Below are positions 1-6,669 of a DNA stretch of 63,788 nt, piece by piece. A program made the position numbers and the translations under genes. This DNA is from a virus. Position 1 is the first letter of the stretch, and every line of letters begins with the position of its first letter. The notes under the pieces were generated by a model. It was given only the letters and a program-made list of their open reading frames with translations, was not told where the DNA came from and made no database searches. Location: the IMG/VR virus record IMGVR_UViG_3300005613_000061, positions 1-63,788 of that record; one strand, 5' to 3'.

Positions 1-1
1 A

Positions 2-157
2 CGACACATTAAGAAACATATTCTAGATAGATTTATTAAATGGATGAGCGGTCAAACAGTACCGGTATTAAAAAATGGAGAATCGGGTTACTACTCTCAC
101 GACGTAAAACGTTTCGTAGACTTGGCTTTATATGGTACGCCGACCTATTTTGATTGA
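2..157 (+). CDS. hypothetical phage protein, 3' fragment
   Basis: The last 51 codons of a gene whose start lies before the window; the frame is open from base 2 to a TGA at 155-157. Visible segments are FIKWMSGQTVPVL and GYYSHDVKRFVDL. From memory this resembles a small conserved phage protein of unknown role with a WM-GQT core. The next promoter begins right behind its stop, so it closes the preceding transcription unit. Confidence 0.6.
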   Translation, partial: RHIKKHILDRFIKWMSGQTVPVLKNGESGYYSHDVKRFVDLALYGTPTYFD

Positions 158-161
158 GAGC

Positions 162-190
162 TTGACAAAAGACGTATCATATGTTATAGT
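162..190 (+). promoter_or_regulatory. host sigma-70 type promoter with extended -10
   Basis: TTGACA at 162-167, a 17-base spacer, then TATAGT at 185-190 preceded by TGT, an extended -10. The expected start of transcription is near 197, giving a short leader with a GAGGAG ribosome site before the ATG at 213. It is one of four sites with this architecture in the window. Confidence 0.75.
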
Positions 191-212
191 ATTTACGAGG
201 AGAAGAAATACA

Positions 213-383
213 ATGAGTTATTTAATAGATACATTTTTAGATGCAACGGCAGAGTATAAAGGAGAATGGTATATAGCAAAGCCATATTGTAAAGATTCAT
301 TAGTAAAACGTATCAAAGAGGCTATAAAAGTATTACGTGGCAAAGCGATAGCGATACACTTTAAAGCAGACGAGAACGAATAA
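213..383 (+). CDS. small hypothetical protein
   Basis: 56 residues starting MSYLIDTFLDATAEY. I chose the ATG at 213 over an in-frame one at 132 because the promoter at 162-190 and a GAGGAG site lie between them. It is a basic, mixed alpha/beta-looking protein with no motif I recognise. It is the first gene of the unit leading to DNA ligase and its TAA overlaps the next ATG. Confidence 0.65.
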   Translation: MSYLIDTFLDATAEYKGEWYIAKPYCKDSLVKRIKEAIKVLRGKAIAIHFKADENE

Positions 384-502
384 TGGACTTTACACGAAAA
401 CAAATAGTCAGAATAAGTAAGCGACATTGTTATAGCTATGAAATGTATTTAATTGTAAGAGCATTAATAAGATTTGCAAGAGTAGGAGGGATTGAGATAT
501 GA
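383..502 (+). CDS. 39-residue basic protein
   Basis: ATG at 383 overlaps the preceding stop (TAATG) and its TGA at 500-502 overlaps the DNA ligase ATG (ATGA), so it is probably translationally coupled on both sides. It begins MDFTRKQIVRISKRH and is rich in Arg and Lys. Function unknown. The tight packing is the main evidence that it is real. Confidence 0.5.
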   Translation: MDFTRKQIVRISKRHCYSYEMYLIVRALIRFARVGGIEI

Positions 503-1707
503 AAGACATAATAGAGGCATTAGACTTAGTAGCCAATACAGGCAATAAGAAAGAGAAAGAACGTATATTAAAAAATTTTGACTCTCCTACGTTACGTTTT
601 CTATTGAAGTGTGCCTTTGACCCTTATCTACTATTCGGAGTAAAGAAGATAGAGAAATATTTTGTGCCTAGAAACATCTATCCCACCTATGAAGAATTAA
701 AAGACATGGCGGCCAAATTAGTGTCAAGAAGTATTACAGGGAATGAAGCAAGAGACGTACTCAGTAAGGTATTAACATGCGAAGACGAACTAACAACCAA
801 GTACTTATTTGATGTATTCACAAAAGACTTATCAATAGGGGCAACTGCTAAGACATTGAACAAGATATTTCCGAGATTGATACCTACGTTTGATATAGGT
901 CTATGTAAAGTATTTGAAGATACGAAACTGCCAAAAGGCGATTGGATTATAGAGCCGAAGTATGACGGATTAAGATGCCTGTGTTTTATAGATGAGACAG
1001 GAGATGTAAATTTTCTATCACGTAATGGCAAGAAGTTATACAATCTCGAACACATAGAAGAAGCAGTAAGAGAATTAGGCTTAAAAGGCGTAGTATTTGA
1101 CGGAGAAGCAAAAGGTAAAGAGTGGAACGATTCACAGAGTACGTTACGTTCGAGCAAAACGAAGGTAGACAATTCGTCATTAGAATATTATATATTTGAC
1201 ATGATAGATTTACAAGAGTGGAAGAATAAGAAGACGAGAACACTAAGACTTAGAAAGGAAGACTTACGTGAATTAGAGTTAAAAAGTCCCTTAGTTCGAA
1301 CTCCATATGCGCCATTAACTTGTTATGAGAGAGCAAAAGATATATTTGACCAACTGATAAAGAGAGGCTACGAAGGTGCAGTAATAAAAGACTTAGACTC
1401 AAAGTATTCTTTTAAGAAGAGTAAGGATTGGTTGAAGTGGAAAGAAACTATTACAGAAGATATAACTATAACTGGCCACGAAGAAGGTACGGGAAGAAAT
1501 AAAGGGAAGCTAGGCGCCTTTCTATGTGACTTCAACGGCGTAACAGTAAAAGTGGGTGGTGGTTTTACAGATGAACAACGAAATACATTTTGGGTAAATA
1601 AAGAAGACATGTTAGGAAGAGTAATAGAAGTTAAAGCACAAGAAGCCACAAAAGACGGGAGTTTAAGATTCCCTGTATATGTAAGAACGAGAGAAGACAA
1701 GGACTGA
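499..1707 (+). CDS. ATP-dependent DNA ligase
   Basis: 402 residues. It seals nicks in duplex DNA through a ligase-AMP intermediate during replication or repair. The adenylated lysine is K154 in EPKYDGLR (motif I). DGEAKG at 201-206 fits motif III, EGAVIKD at 292-298 motif IV and WLKWK at 311-315 motif V. Residues from about 320 to the end fit the OB-fold domain. The N-terminal 140 residues are helical, larger than in the minimal T7-type enzyme, with the LSIGATAKTL segment common in phage and bacterial ligases of this class. It starts in a 4-base overlap with the preceding gene behind GGAGGG. Confidence in the family is high. The phage also has an RNA ligase at 14690. Confidence 0.95.
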   Translation: MKDIIEALDLVANTGNKKEKERILKNFDSPTLRFLLKCAFDPYLLFGVKKIEKYFVPRNIYPTYEELKDMAAKLVSRSITGNEARDVLSKVLTCEDELTTKYLFDVFTKDLSIGATAKTLNKIFPRLIPTFDIGLCKVFEDTKLPKGDWIIEPKYDGLRCLCFIDETGDVNFLSRNGKKLYNLEHIEEAVRELGLKGVVFDGEAKGKEWNDSQSTLRSSKTKVDNSSLEYYIFDMIDLQEWKNKKTRTLRLRKEDLRELELKSPLVRTPYAPLTCYERAKDIFDQLIKRGYEGAVIKDLDSKYSFKKSKDWLKWKETITEDITITGHEEGTGRNKGKLGAFLCDFNGVTVKVGGGFTDEQRNTFWVNKEDMLGRVIEVKAQEATKDGSLRFPVYVRTREDKD

Positions 1708-1713
1708 TATAAT

Positions 1714-1926
1714 ATGTTAATAGTAGAAGTTAAAGTAAATGAACGATTAATTAAAATAGCAGGAGCAAGAAATATTACCGAAGAAATAGGCAAAGGTAAG
1801 TATGGCAAAGGGTTACAGACATACGATATAATAGTATCGCCGAATAAAAAAGTAGCTACTATTACACATGAATTTGAAAAGGGCTGGAAACCTTTAGTAC
1901 GAAAGATGTTAAAATTTATGAAATAG
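1714..1926 (+). CDS. hypothetical protein
   Basis: 70 residues, MLIVEVKVNERL, predicted strand-rich at the N-terminus and ending in a basic helix (KPLVRKMLKFMK). It lies 6 bases behind DNA ligase in the same direction, so it is probably co-transcribed. Not recognised. A GGGTATAAT box lies 4 bases behind its stop. Confidence 0.6.
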   Translation: MLIVEVKVNERLIKIAGARNITEEIGKGKYGKGLQTYDIIVSPNKKVATITHEFEKGWKPLVRKMLKFMK

Positions 1927-1930
1927 AAAA

Positions 1931-1939
1931 GGGTATAAT
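1931..1939 (+). promoter_or_regulatory. GGGTATAAT promoter box
   Basis: GGGTATAAT without a recognisable -35. The TATAAT ends 5 bases before the ATG at 1945, so transcription starting at the usual distance would begin at or next to the start codon. Confidence 0.6.
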
Positions 1940-1944
1940 AAGAT

Positions 1945-2298
1945 ATGGCAAAAACACCAGAACAATATGAAAGAGAACGAAACGGCGGATTAGGGAGATA
2001 CGATACGGGAGACTTTGGCCTTCCGTTAGCGGTAGAAGCATTAAGTGGAAGCCCTGAATATGCCATAAATAAACGTAATAGAATGATTAATCTTGAGGCA
2101 TTACACGCCAGAGGCTTCAAGTTTGACCATATAACACAAGAGTATTACAAAATTGTAAAGTACAAAGAGTTTAGAGATAAGATTAGAGTTAGTGGTCACC
2201 ACTTAGATATAAAAGATTTTTATAAATACGTTGATGGAAAAATAGAGTATGTAGAACGAGTATTAAAAGAGAAATATGAGAAGGAGGAAGGGTTATGA
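1945..2298 (+). CDS. hypothetical protein
   Basis: 117 residues, MAKTPEQYERERNGG, acidic and basic residues alternating, C-terminal half helical and charged. Not recognised. The ATG lies 5 bases after a TATAAT box; the GGG of that box, 11 bases upstream, is the only sequence resembling a ribosome site, so the message may be leaderless. It overlaps the next gene by 4 bases (ATGA). Confidence 0.65.
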   Translation: MAKTPEQYERERNGGLGRYDTGDFGLPLAVEALSGSPEYAINKRNRMINLEALHARGFKFDHITQEYYKIVKYKEFRDKIRVSGHHLDIKDFYKYVDGKIEYVERVLKEKYEKEEGL

Positions 2299-2552
2299 AC
2301 GAAGCGGAACTAAGGGCAAAATTAGACATAGTAGAGAAAGAAGTACTACATCATAGATACTGTATGACGGCAGATTTGGAAGGAGCGATTAAGATAATTA
2401 AAGAGAATGAAGATATATGTGTACTTACAGTGCGCCCAAAGCCGTATCCTCTTCGTGGTTGTGATGAGTACTTTAAGACAATTATAGGAGACGACGAGTT
2501 AAAAAGAGAAGCAAGAGAATTTTTATTAAATAATTTATGTTCAGGTAAATAA
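2295..2552 (+). CDS. hypothetical protein
   Basis: 85 residues, MNEAELRAKLDIVEKE, with AAGGAGGAAGG immediately upstream as a strong ribosome site and a 4-base overlap with the preceding gene. Helical N-terminus, then a segment with VRPKPYPLRGC. No family recognised. Confidence 0.65.
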   Translation: MNEAELRAKLDIVEKEVLHHRYCMTADLEGAIKIIKENEDICVLTVRPKPYPLRGCDEYFKTIIGDDELKREAREFLLNNLCSGK

Positions 2553-2562
2553 TTGTAAGAAA

Positions 2563-2571
2563 GGGTATACC
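2563..2571 (+). promoter_or_regulatory. degenerate GGGTATAAT-like box
   Basis: GGGTATACC, two mismatches from the recurrent box, 4 bases before the ATG at 2576. It may be a weak member of the class, or the AAAGGG may simply serve as a ribosome site. Confidence 0.3.
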
Positions 2572-2575
2572 AATA

Positions 2576-2755
2576 ATGAGTGTATTAGACAAAATTGAAA
2601 AAGTATTTAATAAGTTCGGCAAGTTACAAAAGAAAGTAGACGAGTTATTAAACGAAGAACAGAAGAAAAAAGTAAAAGTATTACTTGACAAAGCATTAGA
2701 AAAGGCAGTAGATGAAGTCATTGACGCAGGAGTGAAGGCTTTAAAAGACGTATAA
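2576..2755 (+). CDS. short coiled-coil protein
   Basis: 59 residues, MSVLDKIEKVFNKFG, almost entirely helical with heptad-like Leu/Ile/Val spacing and many Lys and Glu. Resembles small phage coiled-coil proteins of unknown role. It lies between two tightly packed genes and its TAAGGAG supplies the ribosome site of the next one. Confidence 0.6.
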   Translation: MSVLDKIEKVFNKFGKLQKKVDELLNEEQKKKVKVLLDKALEKAVDEVIDAGVKALKDV

Positions 2756-2763
2756 GGAGCAAA

Positions 2764-3228
2764 ATGAATAGAAAGAGAGTAGCGAAATACTTTACGCAAA
2801 TTGTAAACTATTGGGCAAAGCGATTACGCTTAGATGTTAAGTTAATACAAGATAATCGTATAAGAAAATTTTGTGCTTTTGTAAGTTATAGAGGAAATCC
2901 AAAAATAGGAACTGATAGAGATTACTCCATAACATATAGCCCACGAACAATGATAGATTATGATTATAATACATTCGCAGGTCTTACATTTCTAGCACTA
3001 CATGAACTAGGGCATATTAAATTAAAAGCATTGTTTAGAAACGGCGGAAGAGTACAAGCCGAATATAGAGCCGAAATGTTTGCATTAAGAAAGTTAAAGA
3101 AGTATTATCCTAAAATGTATAGATACCACGTCACCAGAATGAAATTAGATTTAAAGGGCAATAAATACTTTACAGGAGAAAAAGCTTATTATAGAGAAGC
3201 ATTTAACAAGATAAAGATATACAAATAG
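2764..3228 (+). CDS. ImmA/IrrE-like zinc metallopeptidase
   Basis: 154 residues. HELGH at 80-84 gives the HExxH zinc site and EYRAEMFA at 100-107 fits the ExxAxxFA signature of ImmA/IrrE-type gluzincins, E100 being the expected third ligand. Proteins of this family cleave repressors or act as phage-encoded regulators; the substrate here cannot be read from sequence. No helix-turn-helix is present, so it is the bare peptidase domain. It sits in an accessory gene run next to an HslV-like protein, so this stretch carries two protease-related folds. Confidence 0.75.
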   Translation: MNRKRVAKYFTQIVNYWAKRLRLDVKLIQDNRIRKFCAFVSYRGNPKIGTDRDYSITYSPRTMIDYDYNTFAGLTFLALHELGHIKLKALFRNGGRVQAEYRAEMFALRKLKKYYPKMYRYHVTRMKLDLKGNKYFTGEKAYYREAFNKIKIYK

Positions 3229-3238
3229 GAGGAGAGAA

Positions 3239-3724
3239 ATGAAAACAACAACGACATGTATAGTAGCATATAATGACACAGCGAATAGAGTTATTTACAT
3301 GGGCGGAGATTCCGCAGGAGTAGCTGGGTATCATATAAGTGCAAGAAAAGATACGAAAGTATTTAAAAACGGCGAAATGCTTATGGGTTATACATCTTCA
3401 TTCCGTATGGGACAATTATTAAGATTTAAGTTAAAGGTTCCACCACAGTTATCAATAAAGACCGACTATGAGTTTATGGTAACAGATTTTATAGATGCCA
3501 TAAAAGAATGTTACAAAGAAAACGGATACGGCGAGATAGAAGAAAATAAAAATGCTACTGGCGGTCAATTTCTAGTAGGATACAAAGGCAATCTATACGA
3601 GATAGAGGACGACTTTCAAGTAGGTATGGTAGATGTTTCATATATGTCATGTGGATGTGGTAGTGATATAGCAAGAGGGAGTTATCTAATCTTAGAACTA
3701 GATGAGGAATTTGAAGAATGTTAA
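3239..3724 (+). CDS. proteasome beta/HslV-like Ntn-hydrolase fold protein
   Basis: 161 residues beginning MKTTTTCIVAYND, followed by VIYMGGDSAGVAG and KVFKNGEMLMGYTSS. This matches the order of elements in HslV/proteasome beta subunits: N-terminal Thr stretch, the strand ending in a DS pair, then a K/G-rich turn. CGSDIARGSYL near 135-150 fits the GSG-x3-A-x-GA helix. T3 or T4 would be the nucleophile after processing, which needs removal of two or three residues. Phage relatives exist but their role is unknown; no ATPase partner such as HslU is present here. It overlaps the next gene by 7 bases. Confidence 0.7.
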   Translation: MKTTTTCIVAYNDTANRVIYMGGDSAGVAGYHISARKDTKVFKNGEMLMGYTSSFRMGQLLRFKLKVPPQLSIKTDYEFMVTDFIDAIKECYKENGYGEIEENKNATGGQFLVGYKGNLYEIEDDFQVGMVDVSYMSCGCGSDIARGSYLILELDEEFEEC

Positions 3725-4194
3725 TTATAGTAGATGTAAACTATGCATATTACGGAATTGAAGTAGTGAATAATCAAATAGTGAAAGCTCCACCAATAGC
3801 AAAATGGGTAATAGGTAAATCATTGACAGAGTTTAAAAAGTGGGTTAAAAAAGAAAAAGGGAAAGATAATAACATGTTAAAGACCATATATAACAATATA
3901 AAATGGTTCATACAACGAGGTATGCGAGGCTATGCCGATTGTGACGTATGGAATACAGACAGATATTTAGCAAAATTGATTGCGAATATGACCAGAGACT
4001 TACGATTTAATAACAAAGGACTAGATAAAAAGTTACGCACAGCTTTAGAAGATATAGAGGGAGGATTTAACGTCATAGATTATTATATAACTATTGGAGG
4101 AGCAGCCAATCAAAAGAGTTATCGAATATTTAAAGAAGTGCATAGAAAGTCTTTCGAACTTTTATCTGAAAATTTTTATAGATTATGGGACTAG
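3718..4194 (+). CDS. hypothetical protein, possibly two-domain
   Basis: 158 residues. The N-terminal 45 residues (MLIIVDVNYAYYGIEV, then PIAKWVIGKSLTEF) look like a small stand-alone phage protein I have seen as a separate family. The remainder (from about residue 52, MLKTIYNNIKWFIQRGMRG, then DVWNTDRYLAKLI) looks like another conserved phage hypothetical. The pair may be a fusion. No function known. Confidence 0.6.
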   Translation: MLIIVDVNYAYYGIEVVNNQIVKAPPIAKWVIGKSLTEFKKWVKKEKGKDNNMLKTIYNNIKWFIQRGMRGYADCDVWNTDRYLAKLIANMTRDLRFNNKGLDKKLRTALEDIEGGFNVIDYYITIGGAANQKSYRIFKEVHRKSFELLSENFYRLWD

Positions 4195-4208
4195 AAACGA
4201 GGTAATAC

Positions 4209-4586
4209 GTGACAGAGATACATGAGCCAAAGTGGGCAAAGAAAGAGAAAAAAGAGAAGAAGAGTAAGAATAAACATAAAATAACTGTAGAAGCCATAAA
4301 AATTGTTATATTGTTAACAATAATTTTAGCAATAATCAATACATTAACGATTCGTAGAGTTACAAATACGCAACAAACGCACAATAGATTGTTTGATAGT
4401 TTTCAAGGGCTTCAACAACAAATGTTAAAAGAGTTAAGAATGTTACAAATAAAGTCATATAAAGAAAGGAATAATCATGTTAGAGACGCTATTATTAAGT
4501 ATATTTCTAACGACGCCAATAATGAGCGAGCCAAACGTACTGCCAAAAGTAGAAATATCGCAAATAAAGTCAAAAAGTACTCATAA
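4209..4586 (+). CDS. single-pass membrane protein with coiled coil (i-spanin-like layout)
   Basis: 125 residues from a GTG start behind GAGG. A very basic N-terminus (residues 5-24) is followed by one hydrophobic segment at about 29-46 and a helical, charged periplasmic part with Gln/Leu heptads. This order is that of inner-membrane spanins, and a second gene is embedded in its 3' end in another frame as in Rz/Rz1. The partner lacks a lipobox, so the lysis role is only a suggestion. A generic membrane-anchored coiled-coil protein is equally possible. Confidence 0.5.
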   Translation: MTEIHEPKWAKKEKKEKKSKNKHKITVEAIKIVILLTIILAIINTLTIRRVTNTQQTHNRLFDSFQGLQQQMLKELRMLQIKSYKERNNHVRDAIIKYISNDANNERAKRTAKSRNIANKVKKYS

Positions 4587-4683
4587 TATCGTCATACGCA
4601 AGCCAGAATCACTCCTACCGAGACTTTGCGAAGATTTAGACAGATATTATAAGACAAGACGAATTATCGAAACCAGCGCATAA
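4477..4683 (+). CDS. small probable exported protein overlapping the upstream gene
   Basis: 68 residues starting MLETLLLSIFLTTPIMS, a plausible short signal peptide with a possible cleavage near residue 17. It starts 110 bases inside the preceding membrane protein gene in a different frame, behind AAAGGA. It would be the natural o-spanin position but has no N-terminal lipobox Cys; its only Cys is at about residue 51. Its reality rests on the ribosome site and the extension beyond the upstream gene. Confidence 0.45.
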   Translation: MLETLLLSIFLTTPIMSEPNVLPKVEISQIKSKSTHNIVIRKPESLLPRLCEDLDRYYKTRRIIETSA

Positions 4684-4687
4684 TATA

Positions 4688-4696
4688 GGGTATAAT
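4688..4696 (+). promoter_or_regulatory. GGGTATAAT promoter box
   Basis: GGGTATAAT in an intergenic gap, no -35 visible. Expected transcript start near 4703, giving a leader of about 30 bases with AAGGAGAAG before the GTG at 4735. Confidence 0.7.
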
Positions 4697-4734
4697 CATA
4701 TAGTCAATAAAGACTCTATATAAGGAGAAGAATT

Positions 4735-4923
4735 GTGAAATCTAAGAACAAAACGACTTTGGATAGTTTTATTAAATATTGTAAGAAGCACCCGCAACAG
4801 AGATTTTGGCAAGCACTAAGAAACTGGAGCGGATACGCCTATATATGGGGACAAACGAATTCACCACTTTGCGAATATATTAGCAGTGATTTGGAGGACA
4901 CCTTCTATAAGGAGGGAAAATGA
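4735..4923 (+). CDS. conserved small phage protein
   Basis: 62 residues from GTG, with AAGGAGAAG upstream. The core QQRFWQALRNWSGYAYIW is a pattern I recall from many phage hypothetical proteins of 60-90 residues; no function is known. First gene behind a GGGTATAAT box and overlapping the next by 4 bases. Confidence 0.7.
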   Translation: MKSKNKTTLDSFIKYCKKHPQQRFWQALRNWSGYAYIWGQTNSPLCEYISSDLEDTFYKEGK

Positions 4924-5231
4924 AGTTAAAGTTTAAAAATCCAAAATTCTATCCCGGACGAAATGTAACAATACGTAGAGGCACCAAGTGGGATAAGTGT
5001 CCCTGTAAAGATAACGTATTGATTGAATGTGAGGGAGAAGGGGCTTACGATTCACGACACACGAAAATAAGAACAAAAGTTATGATGTTCAAAGATTTAA
5101 CTATCTGTGACTTATTATGCGAACACGACGAAGAGTGTAGAGACTATTTCGGGTTATTAGATAGAATGAAAGAGTATTACGAAGATTTTAACGAATACGA
5201 ACTAATAACCGTAGTGGAGTTTATACTATGA
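4920..5231 (+). CDS. hypothetical protein, possibly ASCH/PUA-like
   Basis: 103 residues. The succession RRGTKWDKC, a strand-rich centre, VMMFKDLTICDLLCEHDEEC and the final VEFIL strand resembles small ASCH-type (PUA-fold) phage proteins thought to bind RNA. I judge this from pattern only. ATGA overlaps on both sides (4920 and 5228) place it in a coupled operon. Confidence 0.5.
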   Translation: MKLKFKNPKFYPGRNVTIRRGTKWDKCPCKDNVLIECEGEGAYDSRHTKIRTKVMMFKDLTICDLLCEHDEECRDYFGLLDRMKEYYEDFNEYELITVVEFIL

Positions 5232-5440
5232 AAGAGTATGCCAGATACATAATAAAACAGTGTAAAGGAAAGACAGACGAAGAACAGAAGAAAATATTAC
5301 TACATCTGTATCAAGATTTAGAAGAACGAGGCATGAAGTTTGAAGAAGCGTATTTAATGGTAGTTGAAATTCTTACTAGCGATATACAGAGATTAGCAAA
5401 AGAGTTAACAGACATTGCAAAAGATATGGGAACAGATTAA
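5228..5440 (+). CDS. small helical protein
   Basis: 70 residues, MKEYARYIIKQCKGK, helical and charged throughout. Starts in a 4-base overlap with the preceding gene. Not recognised. Confidence 0.6.
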   Translation: MKEYARYIIKQCKGKTDEEQKKILLHLYQDLEERGMKFEEAYLMVVEILTSDIQRLAKELTDIAKDMGTD

Positions 5441-5454
5441 GTAAAGAAGAATAT

Positions 5455-5847
5455 ATGCATAGAAAAAAAGACCCACTAAAGGAAAGAATATTAAGTTATT
5501 TAAAAATTAAAGGCATAGGAAAAGTTATAAGCATGTCCTGTGACATTCCAATACGTCGTAGATTGGCACGAACTGATACTTTAGAAAATAGAAGAAATTT
5601 AGATGAGTACGAGGATAGTATACAAGATAAAATAGCCGACAATAATTTATATACTTTAATGGGTGAGTTAGGGGTTAAAAAGTATTGCGATATAAATGAG
5701 CCACTATACAAGGCTATAGAACTTGGCGAATTATTGAAATGTTTAGAAGAGTATGGGGAATGTAAATACGCAAAAAATTGTTGGGTTACTCGAAAAGGAT
5801 TTTGCGAAAAGAAACGACAAGAGAGATTAAATGGAAAAGCGGGTTAG
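5455..5847 (+). CDS. hypothetical protein overlapping the tRNA gene
   Basis: 130 residues with a Cys cluster near the C-terminus (CKYAKNCWVTRKGFC) that could hold a metal. Not recognised. Its TAG at 5845-5847 lies inside the acceptor stem of the following tRNA, an overlap of 10 bases, so cutting the tRNA out of a read-through transcript would remove the end of this message. Confidence 0.6.
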   Translation: MHRKKDPLKERILSYLKIKGIGKVISMSCDIPIRRRLARTDTLENRRNLDEYEDSIQDKIADNNLYTLMGELGVKKYCDINEPLYKAIELGELLKCLEEYGECKYAKNCWVTRKGFCEKKRQERLNGKAG

Positions 5848-5913
5848 AGTAGGCGGTCAACTCACTGGGCTCATATCCCAGTTATACTGGTTCGATTCCA
5901 GTACCCGCAACCA
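5838..5913 (+). tRNA. tRNA-Met(CAU) with initiator hallmarks
   Basis: A 76-base cloverleaf with encoded CCA (5911-5913). Anticodon CAT is at 5872-5874 in a seven-base loop. Three features are those of bacterial initiator tRNA: position 1 (A5838) cannot pair with position 72 (A5909) while bases 2-7 pair perfectly with 66-71; the anticodon stem ends in three stacked G-C pairs (GGG 5867-5869, CCC 5877-5879); and the D stem carries A11-U24 (GAGT/ACTC). Reading the acceptor one base later would lose the CCA register. The T arm is ACTGG, loop TTCGATT, CCAGT. The variable loop is only 4 bases. An elongator tRNA-Met or a tRNA-Ile with modified CAU is less consistent. Confidence 0.88.
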
Positions 5914-5954
5914 AAGAATACTAGGCAGGAAGATAGATAGAAAGAGAGACAGAC

Positions 5955-6224
5955 ATGATAGTAAAAATTGGAAACAGAGGAAAAGGATATAATTTTTTTG
6001 ACGCTGATTCAATAATGCAAAGTAGAACAAGGCAACCGGCAGAAGACTTATTTAAGGCCTGTAATTCAGAAACATTATTTTTATTGAACGGCGAAAAAGT
6101 ACCCGAAAACGGGTATCTATGTGTAAATCTGTATAAAAATCAAAAAATAGTTCAATGGGTAGTCACGGATAGACGTTGTTATATAATGAATAATGAAGGA
6201 AGAACGATAGATAAGATAAATTAA
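5955..6224 (+). CDS. hypothetical protein
   Basis: 89 residues, MIVKIGNRGKGYNFFD, with an alternating strand pattern. Not recognised. It follows the tRNA by 41 bases and is followed by a perfect hairpin and a GGGTATAAT box. The ribosome site is only a weak purine run (GAGAGACAG). Confidence 0.55.
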   Translation: MIVKIGNRGKGYNFFDADSIMQSRTRQPAEDLFKACNSETLFLLNGEKVPENGYLCVNLYKNQKIVQWVVTDRRCYIMNNEGRTIDKIN

Positions 6225-6229
6225 AAATC

Positions 6230-6249
6230 AACTTACTGTCTAGTAAGTT
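6230..6249 (+). repeat. perfect 8-bp inverted repeat next to a promoter
   Basis: AACTTACT (6230-6237), loop GTCT, AGTAAGTT (6242-6249), ending 5 bases before a GGGTATAAT box. There is no U-tract, so it is more likely an operator than a terminator. Confidence 0.55.
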
Positions 6250-6254
6250 TAAAA

Positions 6255-6263
6255 GGGTATAAT
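6255..6263 (+). promoter_or_regulatory. GGGTATAAT promoter box
   Basis: GGGTATAAT with a palindrome in the place where a -35 would be. Expected transcript start near 6270, leaving a leader of about 13 bases before the ATG at 6283. Confidence 0.7.
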
Positions 6264-6282
6264 ATTACGAGGAGACGTAAAA

Positions 6283-6669
6283 ATGAGTGACATACATAAA
6301 GACATACAAGAAGAACAGTGGAAAGAGAAGCCACACAACGAGTATACCTTTGTAGAGTATCAGAAGGCACAAAGAAGTTTGGCAATATATAGAGGTGACT
6401 TAAGCGTAGTATACCCGGCGCTAGGACTGGGCGGAGAATCAGGAGAAGTATTAGAGAAGATTAAGAAAGTATTACGAGATAACAACGGAGTATTTACAGA
6501 AGAGAAGAAGCAAGAGATTAAGAAGGAACTGGGCGACGTATTATGGTATCTATCAGACATAGCATATTTTTTAGGAATAAGTTTAGATGACGTAGCTAAA
6601 AGTAACATAGACAAGTTAACAAGTAGAAACAAACGAAACGTACAATACGGGAGCGGAGATAACCGATGA
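6283..6669 (+). CDS. MazG-like nucleotide pyrophosphohydrolase
   Basis: 128 residues. GLGGESGEVLEKIKK followed by KKELGDVLWYLSDIAY gives the ExxE and ExxD metal-binding helices of the MazG/all-alpha NTP pyrophosphatase fold, in the right order and spacing, then LGISLDDVAKSNIDKL typical of the family end. These enzymes hydrolyse NTPs or dNTPs to monophosphates and may alter the host (p)ppGpp or dNTP pool. First gene behind a GGGTATAAT box; overlaps the next by 4 bases. Confidence 0.9.
   Translation: MSDIHKDIQEEQWKEKPHNEYTFVEYQKAQRSLAIYRGDLSVVYPALGLGGESGEVLEKIKKVLRDNNGVFTEEKKQEIKKELGDVLWYLSDIAYFLGISLDDVAKSNIDKLTSRNKRNVQYGSGDNR

Noticed and set aside
1368-2120. Open frame of 250 codons on the minus strand
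   Set aside because: It runs across the end of DNA ligase and two other genes, has no ribosome site and no recognisable domain.
4477-4683. o-spanin lipoprotein
   Set aside because: No lipobox Cys in the first 25 residues, so only an exported small protein is called.
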